Source: Cenococcum geophilum 1.58 (taxonomy: Eukaryota; Ascomycota; Dothideomycetes; Gloniales; Gloniaceae). From it: 64,000 bases of DNA. Position numbers and translations under genes: made by a program. The notes below the pieces were generated by a model. It saw only the letters and a program-made list of their open reading frames with translations. It was not told the DNA's origin and made no database searches. Shown here one piece after another: positions 10,708-22,318 of this stretch; the first letter of the stretch is position 1, and each line of letters begins with the position of its first letter. The stretch lies in the NCBI GenBank assembly GCA_001692895.1, contig KV748176.1, positions 5,857,092 through 5,921,091 on the forward strand, read 5' to 3'.

Positions 10708-12240
10708 ATGGGATTATTCTGCGCAAAGCCTGTCAGGCCGGCAACAATCCCAACAGAGACAATAATCCCACTCCACCACTTTGACAACAGTCCGTCTCAT
10801 TGAGCTTTTGTGCTGGATATCACCCTGCGGTTTGACGATGTGCTAGATCACGAGAAGATGCGTTTGGCATTGGTAAGACTGGTGGAGTTGGGAAATTGGA
10901 GAAAGCTTGGTGCGCGGCTCCGTATGAATGTAAGATGATATGCAATCGCGCTCATCTCATAGTCTGAATAGCTGACTAGAATCGCCTTAGGATGCGGGGA
11001 AGCTGAAATACCATGTCCCCGCAAAATTCGACGAGGAGAGACCAGGTTTCAGGTACCATCACATCACATACGACACAAGCATAGAGGACCACCGCTCGCT
11101 TCTCGGTTGCCGAAGGTGAGCAACCGTCCAACAATCCAAGGCGATACAGCTGAGTTCCACTGTCTTGCTCGTCAATCGAATACTCCGAAGAAACTTGACG
11201 ATTATCTCTACTCAGATGAACCGCAGCTGTCTATCCAAATTGTCTCTTTGAAGATGCCACCCCCGTTTCAGTAACTTGGCCACACACGTTTCTCGATGCC
11301 ATGGGGCTTAGGGCTTTATTCAATATTTGGACTTTGTCCTTTGGGGTCAGGAAGATCAATTGCCTCCCTTTTATGGCTTTGACGTGGACCCAGTAGCCAA
11401 TCTGGGTGACTCCTCTCCAATCGAACCACATGTGCTTGCCGACCGCCAGCTGAAAGGCCTCAGCTTCTTTGTCTTTGTCGTGCGTTATGTATTTGACCTG
11501 CTATGGTGGCGAAAAGATGAACAGCGTATTGTGTGCCTACTGTCCTCATATCTTCAACAAATGAAGCAGACCGCCATACACGAACTTGTGACCTGTAGCA
11601 AGAGCGAGAGAAACCCTTTTATTAGAGACGGAGACATCATCTGCGCTTGGTGGACCCGGCTGGCGATCCAGAATATGTCTCGGACGTCGAGCAGAACGGT
11701 CCTCATTATGAACGCGTTTGATCTCAGAACCGCGCTCTCCAAGGATGTCATACCGTCGGGCACCGCCTCCATGTCCAATTTGTCGGGCGTAATCTACACC
11801 TCTCTTCCTGCTTACCAGATCTTCCAAAAGCCACTTAGCTGTGTAGCTTCGCAAATTCGACGGCCCATCCAGGAACAGGGCACGAGGAGCCATGTTGAGG
11901 CTTTCGTAGCTCTCCACTAGAAACTGACAGCTACGATCGGACGTGCCCCAATGTTCGGCGATTCGAGCAATCAACTCGTCGTCTTTCTAACTGGAACAAG
12001 AGAAGATTCTTTTCGATTGACTTTTCTTCTGCAGTAGTTAAAGAGGGTATTCCGGTGCAAAAGCATGCCACTCCACTCGGTCAGCCATCCTATTTGCATG
12101 CGAACGGATTCGTAAACGGATATTCCTCGCGGAATGCATTTCCCATTTTTGGAAAGGATGCTGCTGGAAATTATTGGCTGGGTGGACAGCTCCCCGCTTC
12201 TTTTTGGCCTAGGATAGAGGAGGTTGTGGCGAGGATGTGA
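10708..12240 (+). pseudogene. BAHD-like acyltransferase (HxxxD type), frameshifted pseudogene
   Basis: Pieces of one fungal transferase can be read in order but in changing frames. From the ATG at 10708 the frame begins MGLFCAKPVRPATIP and hits TGA at 10801. The next pieces are LRFDDVLDHEKMRLAL (from 10825), a still well-formed 61-nt intron at 10930-10990, DAGKLKYHVPAKFDEERPGF, and DDYLYSDEPQLSIQIVS. Then comes WPHTFLDAMG with the HTFLD motif (HxxxD, 11283-11297), followed by GQEDQLPPFYGFD and a longer open part at 11327-11917. A TAG stops this at 11918-11920. After another frame change the C-terminus ends with FWPRIEEVVARM at 12240. HxxxD is the catalytic motif of BAHD/transferase-family acyltransferases. 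At least four frame breaks plus the stop make it non-functional, though the defects are few, so inactivation is probably recent. The exact substrate class cannot be inferred. Confidence 0.75.
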
Positions 12241-12694
12241 TCGGGAGAATCATCGGAAACCGGTGCTTAGGTGCGATTCTTGGAGTTTGCTGCAGAATGA
12301 AAAATAACCTTTCACAAATTTGACGGACTTTGAACAGGTAGGGCATGGTCACGTAAGAATCCAATAAAGTCTTCTGCTATTGATCTGTTTTACGTGTTGC
12401 TCCGGGCATTGCCGAAAATAATCTTGGCATGATTCATTTCTCTGCCGTCGGAGCATTGTTGTTGTTCTACTAGTGTCGAATACTGTCAAAATTACGGCCG
12501 CATGTCCATAGGGCGCGCTTAGCGATTGTGACTCGGGCTCGCTTAGCGATGGTAAGGCCGATACGTCAGTGCTCCTCATCGCTTGCCATCAAGTCGGCCG
12601 TTACGACCATTTCCTAGGATTCCCATCTATCCGATCGCGCCTTTCGGCTTCACTTTGTCTCTCTCTTCAGCTGCCATGATCGCGATAGGGTCTC
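12241..12694. other. Intergenic between pseudogene and monooxygenase
   Basis: Nothing coding is supported here. The stretch contains the upstream region of the gene that starts at 12851. Confidence 0.5.
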
Positions 12695-12702
12695 TATATA
12701 AC
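12695..12702 (+). promoter_or_regulatory. Possible TATA box of the monooxygenase gene
   Basis: TATATAAC lies inside an imperfect palindrome (TCTCTATATAACAGAGA), about 150 bases upstream of the ATG at 12851. Distance and motif are plausible for a fungal promoter, but this is inference only. Confidence 0.3.
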
Positions 12703-12850
12703 AGAGACCATTCTATCATGTCGGAGGTCATAATCAACATAGACTACAAGCCTTCAACACACTACCGGCCTCCATAGCTCTTACCAATCATCAAAATTGC
12801 ATCCGTTGCTACTACATCAATACCAACAAGCAGTTCTCTACTCATTGAAA

Positions 12851-13744
12851 ATGCGCTTTGTACCACTTTCAGCAACTTCCGCAACTTCGCGACCCGCTAA
12901 TACACGTAGCTTTGCTGCGTTCCTCCACAATCTTGTCCGCGACCAATTCACTCTGGGTACCTGGCTTCTGCTCGGCGCAGCTGCCCAGAGTCTCTTGATA
13001 CTTCTTCCCTTACGGCCAACCTACGTTGTTGTCCCAACATTCACTCTTCTTCTCCTTCAGCTCCTCGATACAATCTCAGTATCCATGGGTTGGAGGCGGA
13101 ACTCGTACTTGGACGGGACTATTGGCACCAAAGTCACAGCCCTTCTACCCCAGCCTGATGGCTCCTTCAACGCCCGAGCACCAGACAGTGATAGCGGCAA
13201 GGTTGCAGTCCTCCTGCTAGGCTTCCGAACCAACCAGTAAGACTTCATCTCCCCTTCCCCACCCCTTCCCCACACTAACATCTTCTCCAGCCCCCTTGGT
13301 ATCCTCTCGCCCGGTTCCCGTGAAATTGGCACCCATTTCAATGGCATGGTCAAGGACCTCGAAACCAACGCCGCGACCAACGGCTTCCTCGGCTCCACGT
13401 CCTACCTAGGCAACTCACGCACCACGAAATCGGAGCTCATGACTACTTTCTACTTCCGCTCGCTGGCCAATGTCGAGGCCTTCGCGCATGGTCCTGTCCA
13501 CCGCGAGGGCTGGAACTGGTGGAACGCGACCGTCAAGGAGCATCGTCATCTGGCAATCTGCCATGAGGTGTACGAGGCGCCGCACGGTGCGTGGGAAAAT
13601 GTCTATGTCAATTATCATGCTACGGGTATGGGCGCTACGGTACATAAAGTTCAGGATGACGAAGGCCAGGAAAAGTGGGTGGGGCCATTGGTACTTGCGG
13701 AGAGGGGACCTTTGAGTACCCACAAGGGGAGGACGCATATTTAA
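12851..13744 (+). CDS. DUF4188 / Af470-like monooxygenase family protein, two exons
   Basis: Exon 1 is 12851-13236 and exon 2 is 13291-13744. The 54-nt intron starts GTAAGA, has CTAAC near its end and finishes CTCCAG. Joined length is 840 nt, giving 279 residues. The ATG at 12851 has a good context (GAAAATG). Residues about 34-52 and 55-72 are hydrophobic and probably form two membrane helices. The remainder has the features I know from the Monooxy_af470-like family (formerly DUF4188): LLLGFRTNHPLGILSPGSRE across the splice, a TTFYFRSLANVEAFAHGP segment, then WNWWNATVKEH and ICHEVYEAPHGAWENVYVNY. The family is named after a monooxygenase of the fumagillin pathway and is expected to have a ferredoxin-like barrel, but most members are uncharacterised. 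No pathway genes stand next to it, so the substrate is unknown. Confidence 0.85.
13237..13290 (+). other. Intron of the Af470-like gene
   Basis: 54 nt, GTAAGA...CACTAAC...CTCCAG. Removing it restores FRTNHPLGIL across the junction. Confidence 0.85.
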
Positions 13745-13835
13745 GGGTGTTTAATCCCATGATTTCGTATGGCGCTTGTAGTATAGTTGTATTTATATAA
13801 AGAGATTATAGAAAAAAGATCTTTAAAGCCAAGCT

Positions 13836-13975
13836 ATAGTAACATAGGTGATAGGGCTATGACGGTCGGCATAGTTATGACGGTTTGGAACATCAAAACT
13901 GCGCATAGACGAAATTTGTTCAGAATTGTCATAACTATGCCGACTGTTATAACCTTATCACCTACATTATACCAA
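13836..13975. mobile_element. Small MITE / hairpin repeat (about 140 bp)
   Basis: A left arm (about 13836-13890) and a right arm (about 13921-13975) are inverted copies over about 50 bases. Both contain TCGGCATAGTTATGAC and the arm ends read roughly ATAGGTGATA. Most differences between arms are transitions. It begins about 90 bases after the stop codon of the monooxygenase gene. A TA target duplication is possible but not certain. Confidence 0.65.
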
Positions 13976-14420
13976 ATTTGGGGTTTTGGGGCGCTTGCCA
14001 AAGGGGGGTGGGAGTTAGTCATGTATATCAATAGTATGTCCTAGGCGAGGTTTGGGTTGGCGGTTTGGTCTATTTAGTCCGCTATATTTCTTTTGGGTAG
14101 TTGGGGTGTCGCTAGAGATACATAGAATTTGAGTCGTACGCGTGAGAAAGAGGGCAGCTAATAGCCTCAAGGCTTAATATCTACTCTACTCATATCTCTT
14201 CTTAATGGTGAGTTAATCGTTACTGCCTTTAGTAGCCTGAAACGAAACTAGCGAAATGCACAAATCCTGCCCTTGCCTGTTATCTCTGCGCTCTGGGGAA
14301 TGGTAATTAGATTGCTGAGCAACTTTGTCTTAACTAATGAACTCGGTACATTAACGCGACGACCGATTTAGGTTGAAAGAGCTAAAGTTAGCGCCTGTCC
14401 CAAGCAAAAATTGGCAGCAC
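13976..14420. other. Intergenic between two convergent genes
   Basis: The monooxygenase gene (plus) and the DUF2278 gene (minus) converge here. No gene is supported. Confidence 0.5.
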
Positions 14421-15398
14421 TTAGTGAAAGTACACTAGATTACCCTCTCGCCTTGCCTGCGCCTTTGTATAGCTCACCTCATCCACCTTCAACCCAGCTG
14501 CATTGATCAACGTGATTGACCCTCCCTTATTCGTCAGTGGACAGTCTGGAACCTGAAAAGTTCTGGAGTTATGCGTCGGCAACAAGCCACTCAAAGCTTG
14601 AGTGTCCTGGTTGCGATTCTGGATGGTCCATCCATCTAACTGGATATCTGACGACGAGTTGTTGACGAGGAACACCGCCTCCGACTGGCCGGAAGGATCC
14701 ACATCCGGACCGATAGGATTGACGAGCGCAGCGCGGATAATCACCATGACGGCTGGAGGCTGAATTATGTCAACGAAGCTCACGTCGTCGATGGGATCGC
14801 CGCTGCCGTCCGTGTGAACCTTCTGAACGGCGAATGCCAGGAAGATACCTTCCCAATGATCGTCATCGGGGAAATGGAGCAACATGCCGCCGTCCTGCCA
14901 AACGCCGTTGGACTTTGCGAAACGCCCTTCATTGCCTTGCTCCATGTGCACGTCGTGGATACCGCCGGGAAACGGCTCCCCAAAGAGGTAGATTGTAGCT
15001 TTGCGGCGGATGGCTTCGGTGAGGACGGGGGAGATGAAGTCGATGATGTCGTTATTCTCACCCGGGAGATTGTGATTGAGGATGGTCCCGTCCTCGAGGT
15101 TGATCAGGTTGCCGCGAATATAGTCTAGCGCGGGGAGGTCGTGAATTTTGAGTTCGTGCCAACCGGGCTCGAGTGGAGCAAGATTTTTCGTGATGGGGTT
15201 CTTGAGGTCCCTTACGAACCAGTATACCAGACGAGACTCATTGGTCGAAGACTTGATGTTGATAGCGGCCCTGAATTTTCCATTTACGGTATTTTGGTTA
15301 TCATCGAAGCGAAGCTGGAGGTGTGGAGTATTGCCGCCCTTTTCTGCCTCGTAAGTCCTTGGGTAGCCTACCCAAACACCGTAGGTTTCGAGAGGCAT
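14421..15398 (-). CDS. DUF2278 (YukJ-like) protein fused to a C-terminal lamin tail domain
   Basis: A single-exon gene encodes 325 residues. I chose the ATG at 15398 (MPLETYGVWVGYP) because the longer frame begins with TTG, while this ATG has an A at -3 and the family sequence starts there. Residues 1 to about 215 match the DUF2278/YukJ pattern: YGVWVGYP, AINIKS, LDYIRGNLI (91-99), PGENNDI, then GIHDVHMEQGNEGRFAKSNG (146-165) and VWQDGGMLLHFP. Residues about 220-323 match a lamin tail domain: IRAALVNP, SEAVFLVNNSS, QLDGWTIQNR, GGSITLINAAGLKVDEVSY. No signal peptide or membrane segment is seen. The HDVHM/QGN region has conserved His, Asp and Glu residues that look like an active or metal site, but the enzymatic role of DUF2278 is unknown. 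The lamin tail domain may be an adhesion or DNA/protein-binding module. Confidence 0.88.
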   Translation of the reverse strand: MPLETYGVWVGYPRTYEAEKGGNTPHLQLRFDDNQNTVNGKFRAAINIKSSTNESRLVYWFVRDLKNPITKNLAPLEPGWHELKIHDLPALDYIRGNLINLEDGTILNHNLPGENNDIIDFISPVLTEAIRRKATIYLFGEPFPGGIHDVHMEQGNEGRFAKSNGVWQDGGMLLHFPDDDHWEGIFLAFAVQKVHTDGSGDPIDDVSFVDIIQPPAVMVIIRAALVNPIGPDVDPSGQSEAVFLVNNSSSDIQLDGWTIQNRNQDTQALSGLLPTHNSRTFQVPDCPLTNKGGSITLINAAGLKVDEVSYTKAQARREGNLVYFH

Positions 15399-16018
15399 CG
15401 TGTAAGTGTGGACCCCTTCTAAAAGAAATATTCCCAATTTTTTTTTTTTTTAGAAAATGGCAAAGCTAGAGAATGAATAGGAAATGTGAAGCCGGAGCGG
15501 AGAAGAGTTAAGTTCGAATGGGGTTTGGGATCTGAATAATGCAATACAGTGCATCTAACCAAGGTGGGGAAATGGCTCTAGTTAAAGGCTACAAGAAATA
15601 CCTACCCCAACATGTCCGAGCTTCAGGGCGACTTCTTGCCCAGTCTCCAGATCGCGAGCTGAAATATTGTGAGCCCTTTGAAACGATAAGAGGGGAGCTT
15701 CTAAAGTGCAGAATGCCCAGATACCGTGCGCAAGCCACCACCGGTGCCCCGATGGACCCGATCCCTGATATTTACTATTTTATAATATACATTCTTGTAA
15801 ATTTTAATTAAGAATTTAGACGCTATTTATATTAAAAAAAATTATATAGGCGCGCTATGGTTAATAATGGAGAACGCGGTTTCCTTTACTATTACCTATT
15901 ACTTCTTATTATTACTATTAATTTTAAAGCTAAAGTTCTTAGCTAAAGTTCTACACCGATTAATATTATAGTATTTTTAGCTCTTTTAGTATACTATTAA
16001 TTTATATCTTATTATTAT
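15399..16018. other. Intergenic; edge of the AT-rich transposon block
   Basis: A 12-T run lies near 15438. A 90-codon plus frame ends at 15811 but has no recognisable motif. AT-rich, RIP-like sequence begins near 15780. Confidence 0.4.
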
Positions 16019-16289
16019 TGTTTATACCAACTTAATGGTATAAGTAAGTTATATCCCGGGGCACGAAATACGTATAGTATTATATGCTCTTTAGGATGGT
16101 GGTAACTGTTAATTGTATAAAGCAGACTATATAGTCTATATACTAATGCGCCTCACCCCTAATTAGTTAGTGCTTTAGAAGTGCACTAAACGCGTAAGTA
16201 GGTAGTTAGTGCACCAAATGCGTAAATATATACTTGGTGTACCGAACGCGTAAGCACGCGGTTGGTATAATAGGTGCTGTAATTATATA
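16019..16289 (-). repeat. LTR (3' LTR) of the outer copia element
   Basis: 271 bp, paired with 25414-25684. Most differences between the two are transitions. Confidence 0.88.
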
Positions 16290-17099
16290 CTAGCGGTACT
16301 TAGAAAATAAAACCACTTATATATAGCCTCCGTAATTGTTTTAATAGAACTATAAAACACATAAGAAAATATATAGGAAATCCCTCCTAAGGTGCCTTCT
16401 AGGTTACCTTCTAAATAGTGCTCTAAGCTAGCCGTAAGTCCTGCTTACGGTCTATAAAATGAACTATACAGCCTTTTAACGGGCCGTAAATGCACTATAC
16501 GGCCTTTTAATAGGCCGTAACTAAACTATAAATGCTCCGTTAGTCTTGCTCTACCTATTCTATAACCTTTAGGTTAAGCTTGTTTATATTAATTAGGGTT
16601 TTAAGAGCTTAACACAGCTTTGCCTTAGTTATGGCGTCTACTAAGTTGTCTCCGCTGCTAATCTATTTAACCTTTATAATTTTATGTCGTTTATAGGCCT
16701 AATATAAGCATATTAGGTCGACTATAAGCCTCTTCTTTTATATTATACCTAGTTTAACTAGGCAGTTATAAAGGGACTTTAAATTAGTATATAAAACTAG
16801 GGGTAACTGCTCTAGTTATAGAATCTTCTAGACCGTTAATTTAATTGCGGCTGCTATATTAAATCTATAAGCTAGTACACTATAGGTTACTTATTTGCAC
16901 TTAATTAAAGACTAGTGCAGTATATTTACGTCCTAATTATAGTCCGTAAGTATAATTACAAAGCCGATTTATAATAATAGGTCTTTATTATTAGTAAAAG
17001 ATATATCTATAAATACTAGTAGGCTAAGGGAATTTAGGTCTAGTGGTATAAAAGTAAGTCCCCTTGCTATATTGTTAATTTGCTACTAAATGCGCTTAT

Positions 17100-18100
17100 T
17101 AAGCTACTTAACATTTTTTTTATAGGTCTACTACCTAGGCCGTAAAGGACAGATTATAGGTAGATTTAGGTTAACAGACTATAGCAATATAGGCGCCTCT
17201 TATACGCTATACAGCGTATTAGTTCTTTATATTTATAGTCTTACGGGTCTCTTTATGGGAACTAGTAAGGTCCGTAGGTTTTACTATAATAGGCTTTAGG
17301 TTTTAAGCTTAGCGTTCCTAAGTTAGCTTAATTAGGTTGCCCTTTTATATAATTAAGCCTTTATTAAACTTAATTAGAGTCTACTTAGTTAACTACTCTT
17401 ACGGCTTTACTAAGAACTTTACCTTTTATAGTTTAGTTTCTTTAGCATCCGCAAAGGTTTAGTCTGCTAGAAAGAGGGTATTATTAGTTTAAAGTCTAAT
17501 AATGCTAAGGCCGTTTAATGGGGTATATAAGAGGCAGGGGTTATAGGTCAACTATTCTATTTTAAGTTTACTAACGTAATGCTAGTAGTATATTTTAAAC
17601 TAATAGTTTCCGGCTTCTAGTACTCCGTAAAGAGGTTTTACGACCTATAAAATTATTTCTAGTTATAGGTTAAGCTTATGGGGTGGTCGTATAAATATAT
17701 ACCTACTTAGGTAGGTATTGGACTACACGTAGGCTTATAAAATGTCCTATAAGTAAAAGGCTATGGGTTTAATTTACTATAATCCAGGCGTAAGTGTAAG
17801 TATAATCCATTAACTAACTCGTTAAATTGTAGGTAATTGTATAAGGACTAAACCCTTTCCCTAGTTATTATAAGCTTGTATAATAAGCATTAATTTCTTA
17901 AAGTCTTTATTAATACTAGGGTGCTTAATTTCGTTAATAAAGCGTAAGTTAAATATACGGACGCCTTACGGAACGTCTTTCTCTATTATAACCGCAAAGA
18001 CGCCCTTTTTAAGTAGTCCATTAATCTCTTTGCGTTATAAGTCCGTAAAAGGGGTTTCCTATACTAGAACTAATATATTTATAGGCGGAGATTGCCTTAC
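17100..18100 (-). pseudogene. Copia reverse transcriptase remnant
   Basis: On the minus strand the segments KPLYGVLEAGN (near 17600-17645), IFIRPPHKL (near 17680) and an EINGLLKKGVFAVI stretch (near 18000) match the Ty1/copia RT order. Many stops of RIP type interrupt them. Confidence 0.75.
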
Positions 18101-18149
18101 GGATATACCTGTGGAGGTTAAGTAATTCTCTATTATAGGGTTCTTACGG

Positions 18150-19850
18150 GGGCGTCCTCGGCCACGCTTTACGGTAGGTTTAATAGGTTTAGTAGGTTTC
18201 TAGGGGACCTCTAGGGTAGGTAAAGGTACTTCTAATTTATTTAATTTAGCGGGTATTTCTAGTTTACCTAATTCGGCGGGTGCTTCTAGTTCGTCTGGCT
18301 TAATATTATGGGTATTTTCGGACCAAAAATAGGGGTTTACGGACGTGCTTCTAAAGCTTGTTAGTCCGCTAGGGAGCTATATATAGCAGGTCTCGTCTTC
18401 TACAGCTAGTAGACGGTAAGGTCTAGTCTAATTACCGCTTTTACGCTATATAAGGACTTTAGAATTAAGCGGGAGGTTATATACTAAGGTTGTATTAGGT
18501 CCGTTACGGTAGTATAGAGCGTTATTAACAGTTTATTTAGCCCGTAATTTGACTATTTCGGCTATTGCCTTCCGTATTATAGCTGCTCGTTCCGTAATAG
18601 ATAGGGTAAAAGGGCCTAGGTTACTTATCCTTAGGTAGGCTCTATAAACTAAGAGGGTAGGTACTAGCCCGTTAGGGCTAGCGGTGTTATTAATAGCTTT
18701 TACGGCCATCTATAAAGCCAGTTCCTTTTAAATATCCTTACACTCGTCCGTAATAATCTAGTAAGCTCTCCGTAGAGCTAAGTAAGCTTACTTAATAAGC
18801 CTAATAGACTAGTGCACCTTAATTGGAATGGCTTTTATTAAAATAGCTATAGCCGTAGCGTACTATTGGAATTCCTTACTAATAAAGTTTTTACTAGCGT
18901 TATAGGTAATATACTTAGGGGGTCTAACGTATATATTAATCTAGAAGGTCCGTAAAATGTCCTAAGTATATTTTATAAATATATTTTACAACTAACGGGC
19001 GGCTTAATAGCAGGTTGCCTTATTAATTATATATAATACTAGGCTGCCGTTAATATACATAATATCTACGTATATTAAGTAGTTAAAATTAAGGTCTTTA
19101 TAAAGAGTAAACTTAAATTGGCCTAAGGAACGTCCATATTTCTAGCAGAAGGAGCAGTATTTAGTTAGGTAGTTAATTACCTTCTTATTAACGTTGTTAT
19201 ATCTAGAACGTTTAAGAACTCTATACAGCTTTTTAGCTAACGGGTAGCCAAAACGGCGGTACAGGAAGTAGATTTCCGTACTAGTGAGGTAGTATAGGTT
19301 ATAGTCAAAAGATTCCTAAATATAGGTCTGTAAAGTCTCTCCCTATATAAGAAACGGGTGTCTAAATCGTCGTATAATTAGTAGGGTAATATTTTTACTT
19401 CTTAGGGCAGTTGCGGGGCTAATTAGGGTATCCGTAATATTGTTATAGTAAACCTATAGTCTATCTATATCCGCAAAGCAGAGTAGGAAAGGGGTGTCCG
19501 CTTTTACTATATAGAAGTTAACTAGGCTAATTAGAGTCTTAGCTTTAACTAATCTAATTAATACAGTTAAGCTAATGCTAAATTAGACGTTTACGGCCCC
19601 AGTTTATATAGTATTAATGTCCGTATTATTATTTATAGTGGTCTTATATATAAGGTATTATCCGTAACCTATAGTAGACTTCTTAGAGGCACCTATATCA
19701 ATTATAACGCCGTAAAATTCTTTAGGGGTGTAGCGTTTAGTGGTAATATATGCAAATAGATCCTATTCGCGGTCCGTAATATCTATAATAGGTCTAATAG
19801 GTATACTTATAGGCTAGTTTTTAGGTGCAATTAAGTGTATAAAGGAGCAG
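18150..19850 (-). pseudogene. Copia integrase remnant
   Basis: Minus-strand fragments include PPKYITYNASKNFISKEF (near 18870-18930), ALQMAVKAINNTAS with the downstream NGLVPTLLVYRAYLR (near 18610-18710), and LTSFRSTSVNPY (near 18310-18365). This is the expected integrase core followed by its C-terminal part. The aspartate expected in the D-A-G-x-N-F motif reads Asn here, consistent with RIP damage. Confidence 0.75.
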
Positions 19851-20088
19851 TTAGCTAATACGGTCGTAATATTAAAGGCTTAGCCGTCCGTAAAAGGTCT
19901 AAAAGTAGTTAGGAACATCTCTAAGGTCTCCTATTCCTAAATATCTAAATTAAAGTTAATTATAAGGGCTTCTATTAACTTGTTAAGAGACTTCTCTACT
20001 TCCTCTCCTTTATAGTTTAAGATAAACTAGTTAATCTAATTGTTAAATCTCTTCTTAGACTTGTTACGTTCTTCCTAGGTATACCTTA

Positions 20089-20304
20089 TATCGGTATTAC
20101 CTGGGGGGTACTGCAATTGCAATATAAGGTAACTGGTTCTTTATTCATGTTCTTGTCTTATCTACTAAAAGAGAAAGAAAGGGGTAGTAAAGGTCGGGCT
20201 ATCTATCGGGCCATAGGTGGTCGGGTGACCTACGCTACGCCATGCGGCCCCTAGCGCATACGCTCTGCGCGTAATACGATTTACAACCTCTACTTATATA
20301 GATA
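20089..20304 (-). repeat. LTR of the nested gag-only element
   Basis: 216 bp, paired with 22319-22534. It contains a conserved, less mutated block GGTCGGGTGACCTACGCTACG. Confidence 0.85.
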
Positions 20305-22318
20305 CTGGCGACATTTACAAAAAGGAAGGAAGGGCTGACAACTAAGCATCCGTAGTCCTACCCGTTATCGTTAAAGTGGCAGTTAAGGAAGTCAATATCA
20401 ACGGTAAGGTTAGGAGGGTTATTGTTATAGAGGTAGGTAGCACTCTTGCCCTTGTCGTTGCTACTCCTATTACTATTATTACCGTATCTTACTATACTAG
20501 GTTCTATACCCCTAGGTTCTGCACCACCAGTAAGTCTATAGGTAAAGGCGTTGTTATTTATAGACGTGACTATGTTCTTAGCGGTTTTAATTAGTATTGG
20601 TCCGTTTGAAGTCATAAAGTGCTTAATACCGTAGTCGTTGTAGAAGAGATTGCTGCTAGGAGTTGATATATTAAGTGCTATAGCTATTATATCCTTGTCA
20701 AAATTGTTATTAATATTATTATCCGCAAGGTACTGGTAGACACGTCTTTTAAATCCTTCTCTTACTTTATTACGTTCTTTTTTAGTATACCTAGTTAACT
20801 AACAGTTACCTTTCTTACATACAAAGCACGTCCTAGCGTTATTATTGCCGTAATAGTTATTTAATGAACTTAGTCAAGACGTCAATTGGTAGTAGCAACG
20901 GTTAGTAAAGAATACGTCGGTAGGCTATCCTATACCCTTAATCTTCTTATAAGTAATGATTAACGATTGTAGGCTGTTTATAAGGCCGGTAAGTGTAATA
21001 GGTGGGTTAGAGTAAGCTGCCTAGTAAGCAGCGATGTCTTAGTAAGCGATAATAAGCTTATTATAGAGGAAGTCGTTATTACGGAGGTTAGCGTTAAGAC
21101 CATACTATAAGTGACGGAGGTCGTTAAGTAATAGCTATAGGCAGTCCTCTGTAGACTTGCCCTCACTCTTTATTATTACTATCTTAAGAGTTATAGCGTT
21201 CCACTTTATTAGAACTCTACGCTTATATTTTAGTCCTTTAAAGTAGTTACATATAGCGTTATAGATGCTATTAAAGGTGGTATAGGTTACCTTATTTTTA
21301 TAGTAGAAGTTAAAAGTAATACTACGTAGCATTATTGGAAAGCCTTTAATCTTTGCCTTTTGTAGTATATTAACTCTATTATAAAGGTTGTTAAAAATTG
21401 TAAGCTTGCGGTTGAAGTTATTATCCTCTCTACTATACTTGCTTTCCTCTATATATATCTTTACTAAGGTTACTAAGTCTCTACTATAGGTAGTGGCTTT
21501 AGCTTCTATAGAAGGAGCTATAACGTTTATAGGGGGAGCCGTGACATTTATAGGCGAGGGAGGCTTGGTTGTAGGGAGGTTATTTAAGACAGCTGGGGTT
21601 AAGGTAGGTGTTGTTAAGGGAGTTAATAAACGTGATTTAAGACGGCGGTTAATAACGTATAAATTAAAGGGTCCTTTATTATTAATAAATAGCTTAATTT
21701 CTTTATCTAACTATTCTATAGGGTTGTCCTTATGGGCGACGTCGTATAGTGCTTATAGTGCTAACTTACTTTTCTTATTAGAGACCTATACTTTATTGCG
21801 TTAAAGTAGTTATTTAAGTCCCCTAATTTTAGACCTATTAGCGTCCTTAAATATCTATACTGTAAAGTTGTTAAAGTCCTCTTAGTATGCTTCCTATAGG
21901 TTTTTATCCTTAAAGTTATGCTTAGTATACTTATTAATTTTAAAGTTAATATAGTTGGTAATATCTTTTGCGGTAGTCTCGTCGGTTAGGGTGATCCTAT
22001 TACCCTAGTTCAGATATTAGGTTTCTATGTCGGATATAACTAGTATAGATCGTGGCGTAGGTAGGGGGTACTACTAACGCTGCTAGGTTATAGGGTGTAC
22101 TAGCGCTTAGTAAAGAGGTCGTACTAGGTATTAATTTGCGTGGTAGACGCGAACCGGATAAAGCCTTAGTAGGAGTTAGTTCTTTAAATTCCTAGGGCCT
22201 ATACAGGAAGGGTTCTCCTTAGTAAACGCGACACGATTAACGGGCCTTGGTAGGAGCGATCGGGTATTATCTCTCTTTATAATAACACCGGGCTCTAATC
22301 TGTAATATTACTAATTAG

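Noticed and set aside
11546..11974. 142-codon minus frame
   Set aside because: Antisense shadow of the acyltransferase pseudogene, whose plus-strand reading is much better supported.
20358..20615. Short frames on both strands in the nested LTR element
   Set aside because: Parts of the RIP-degraded gag and its antisense; not independent genes.
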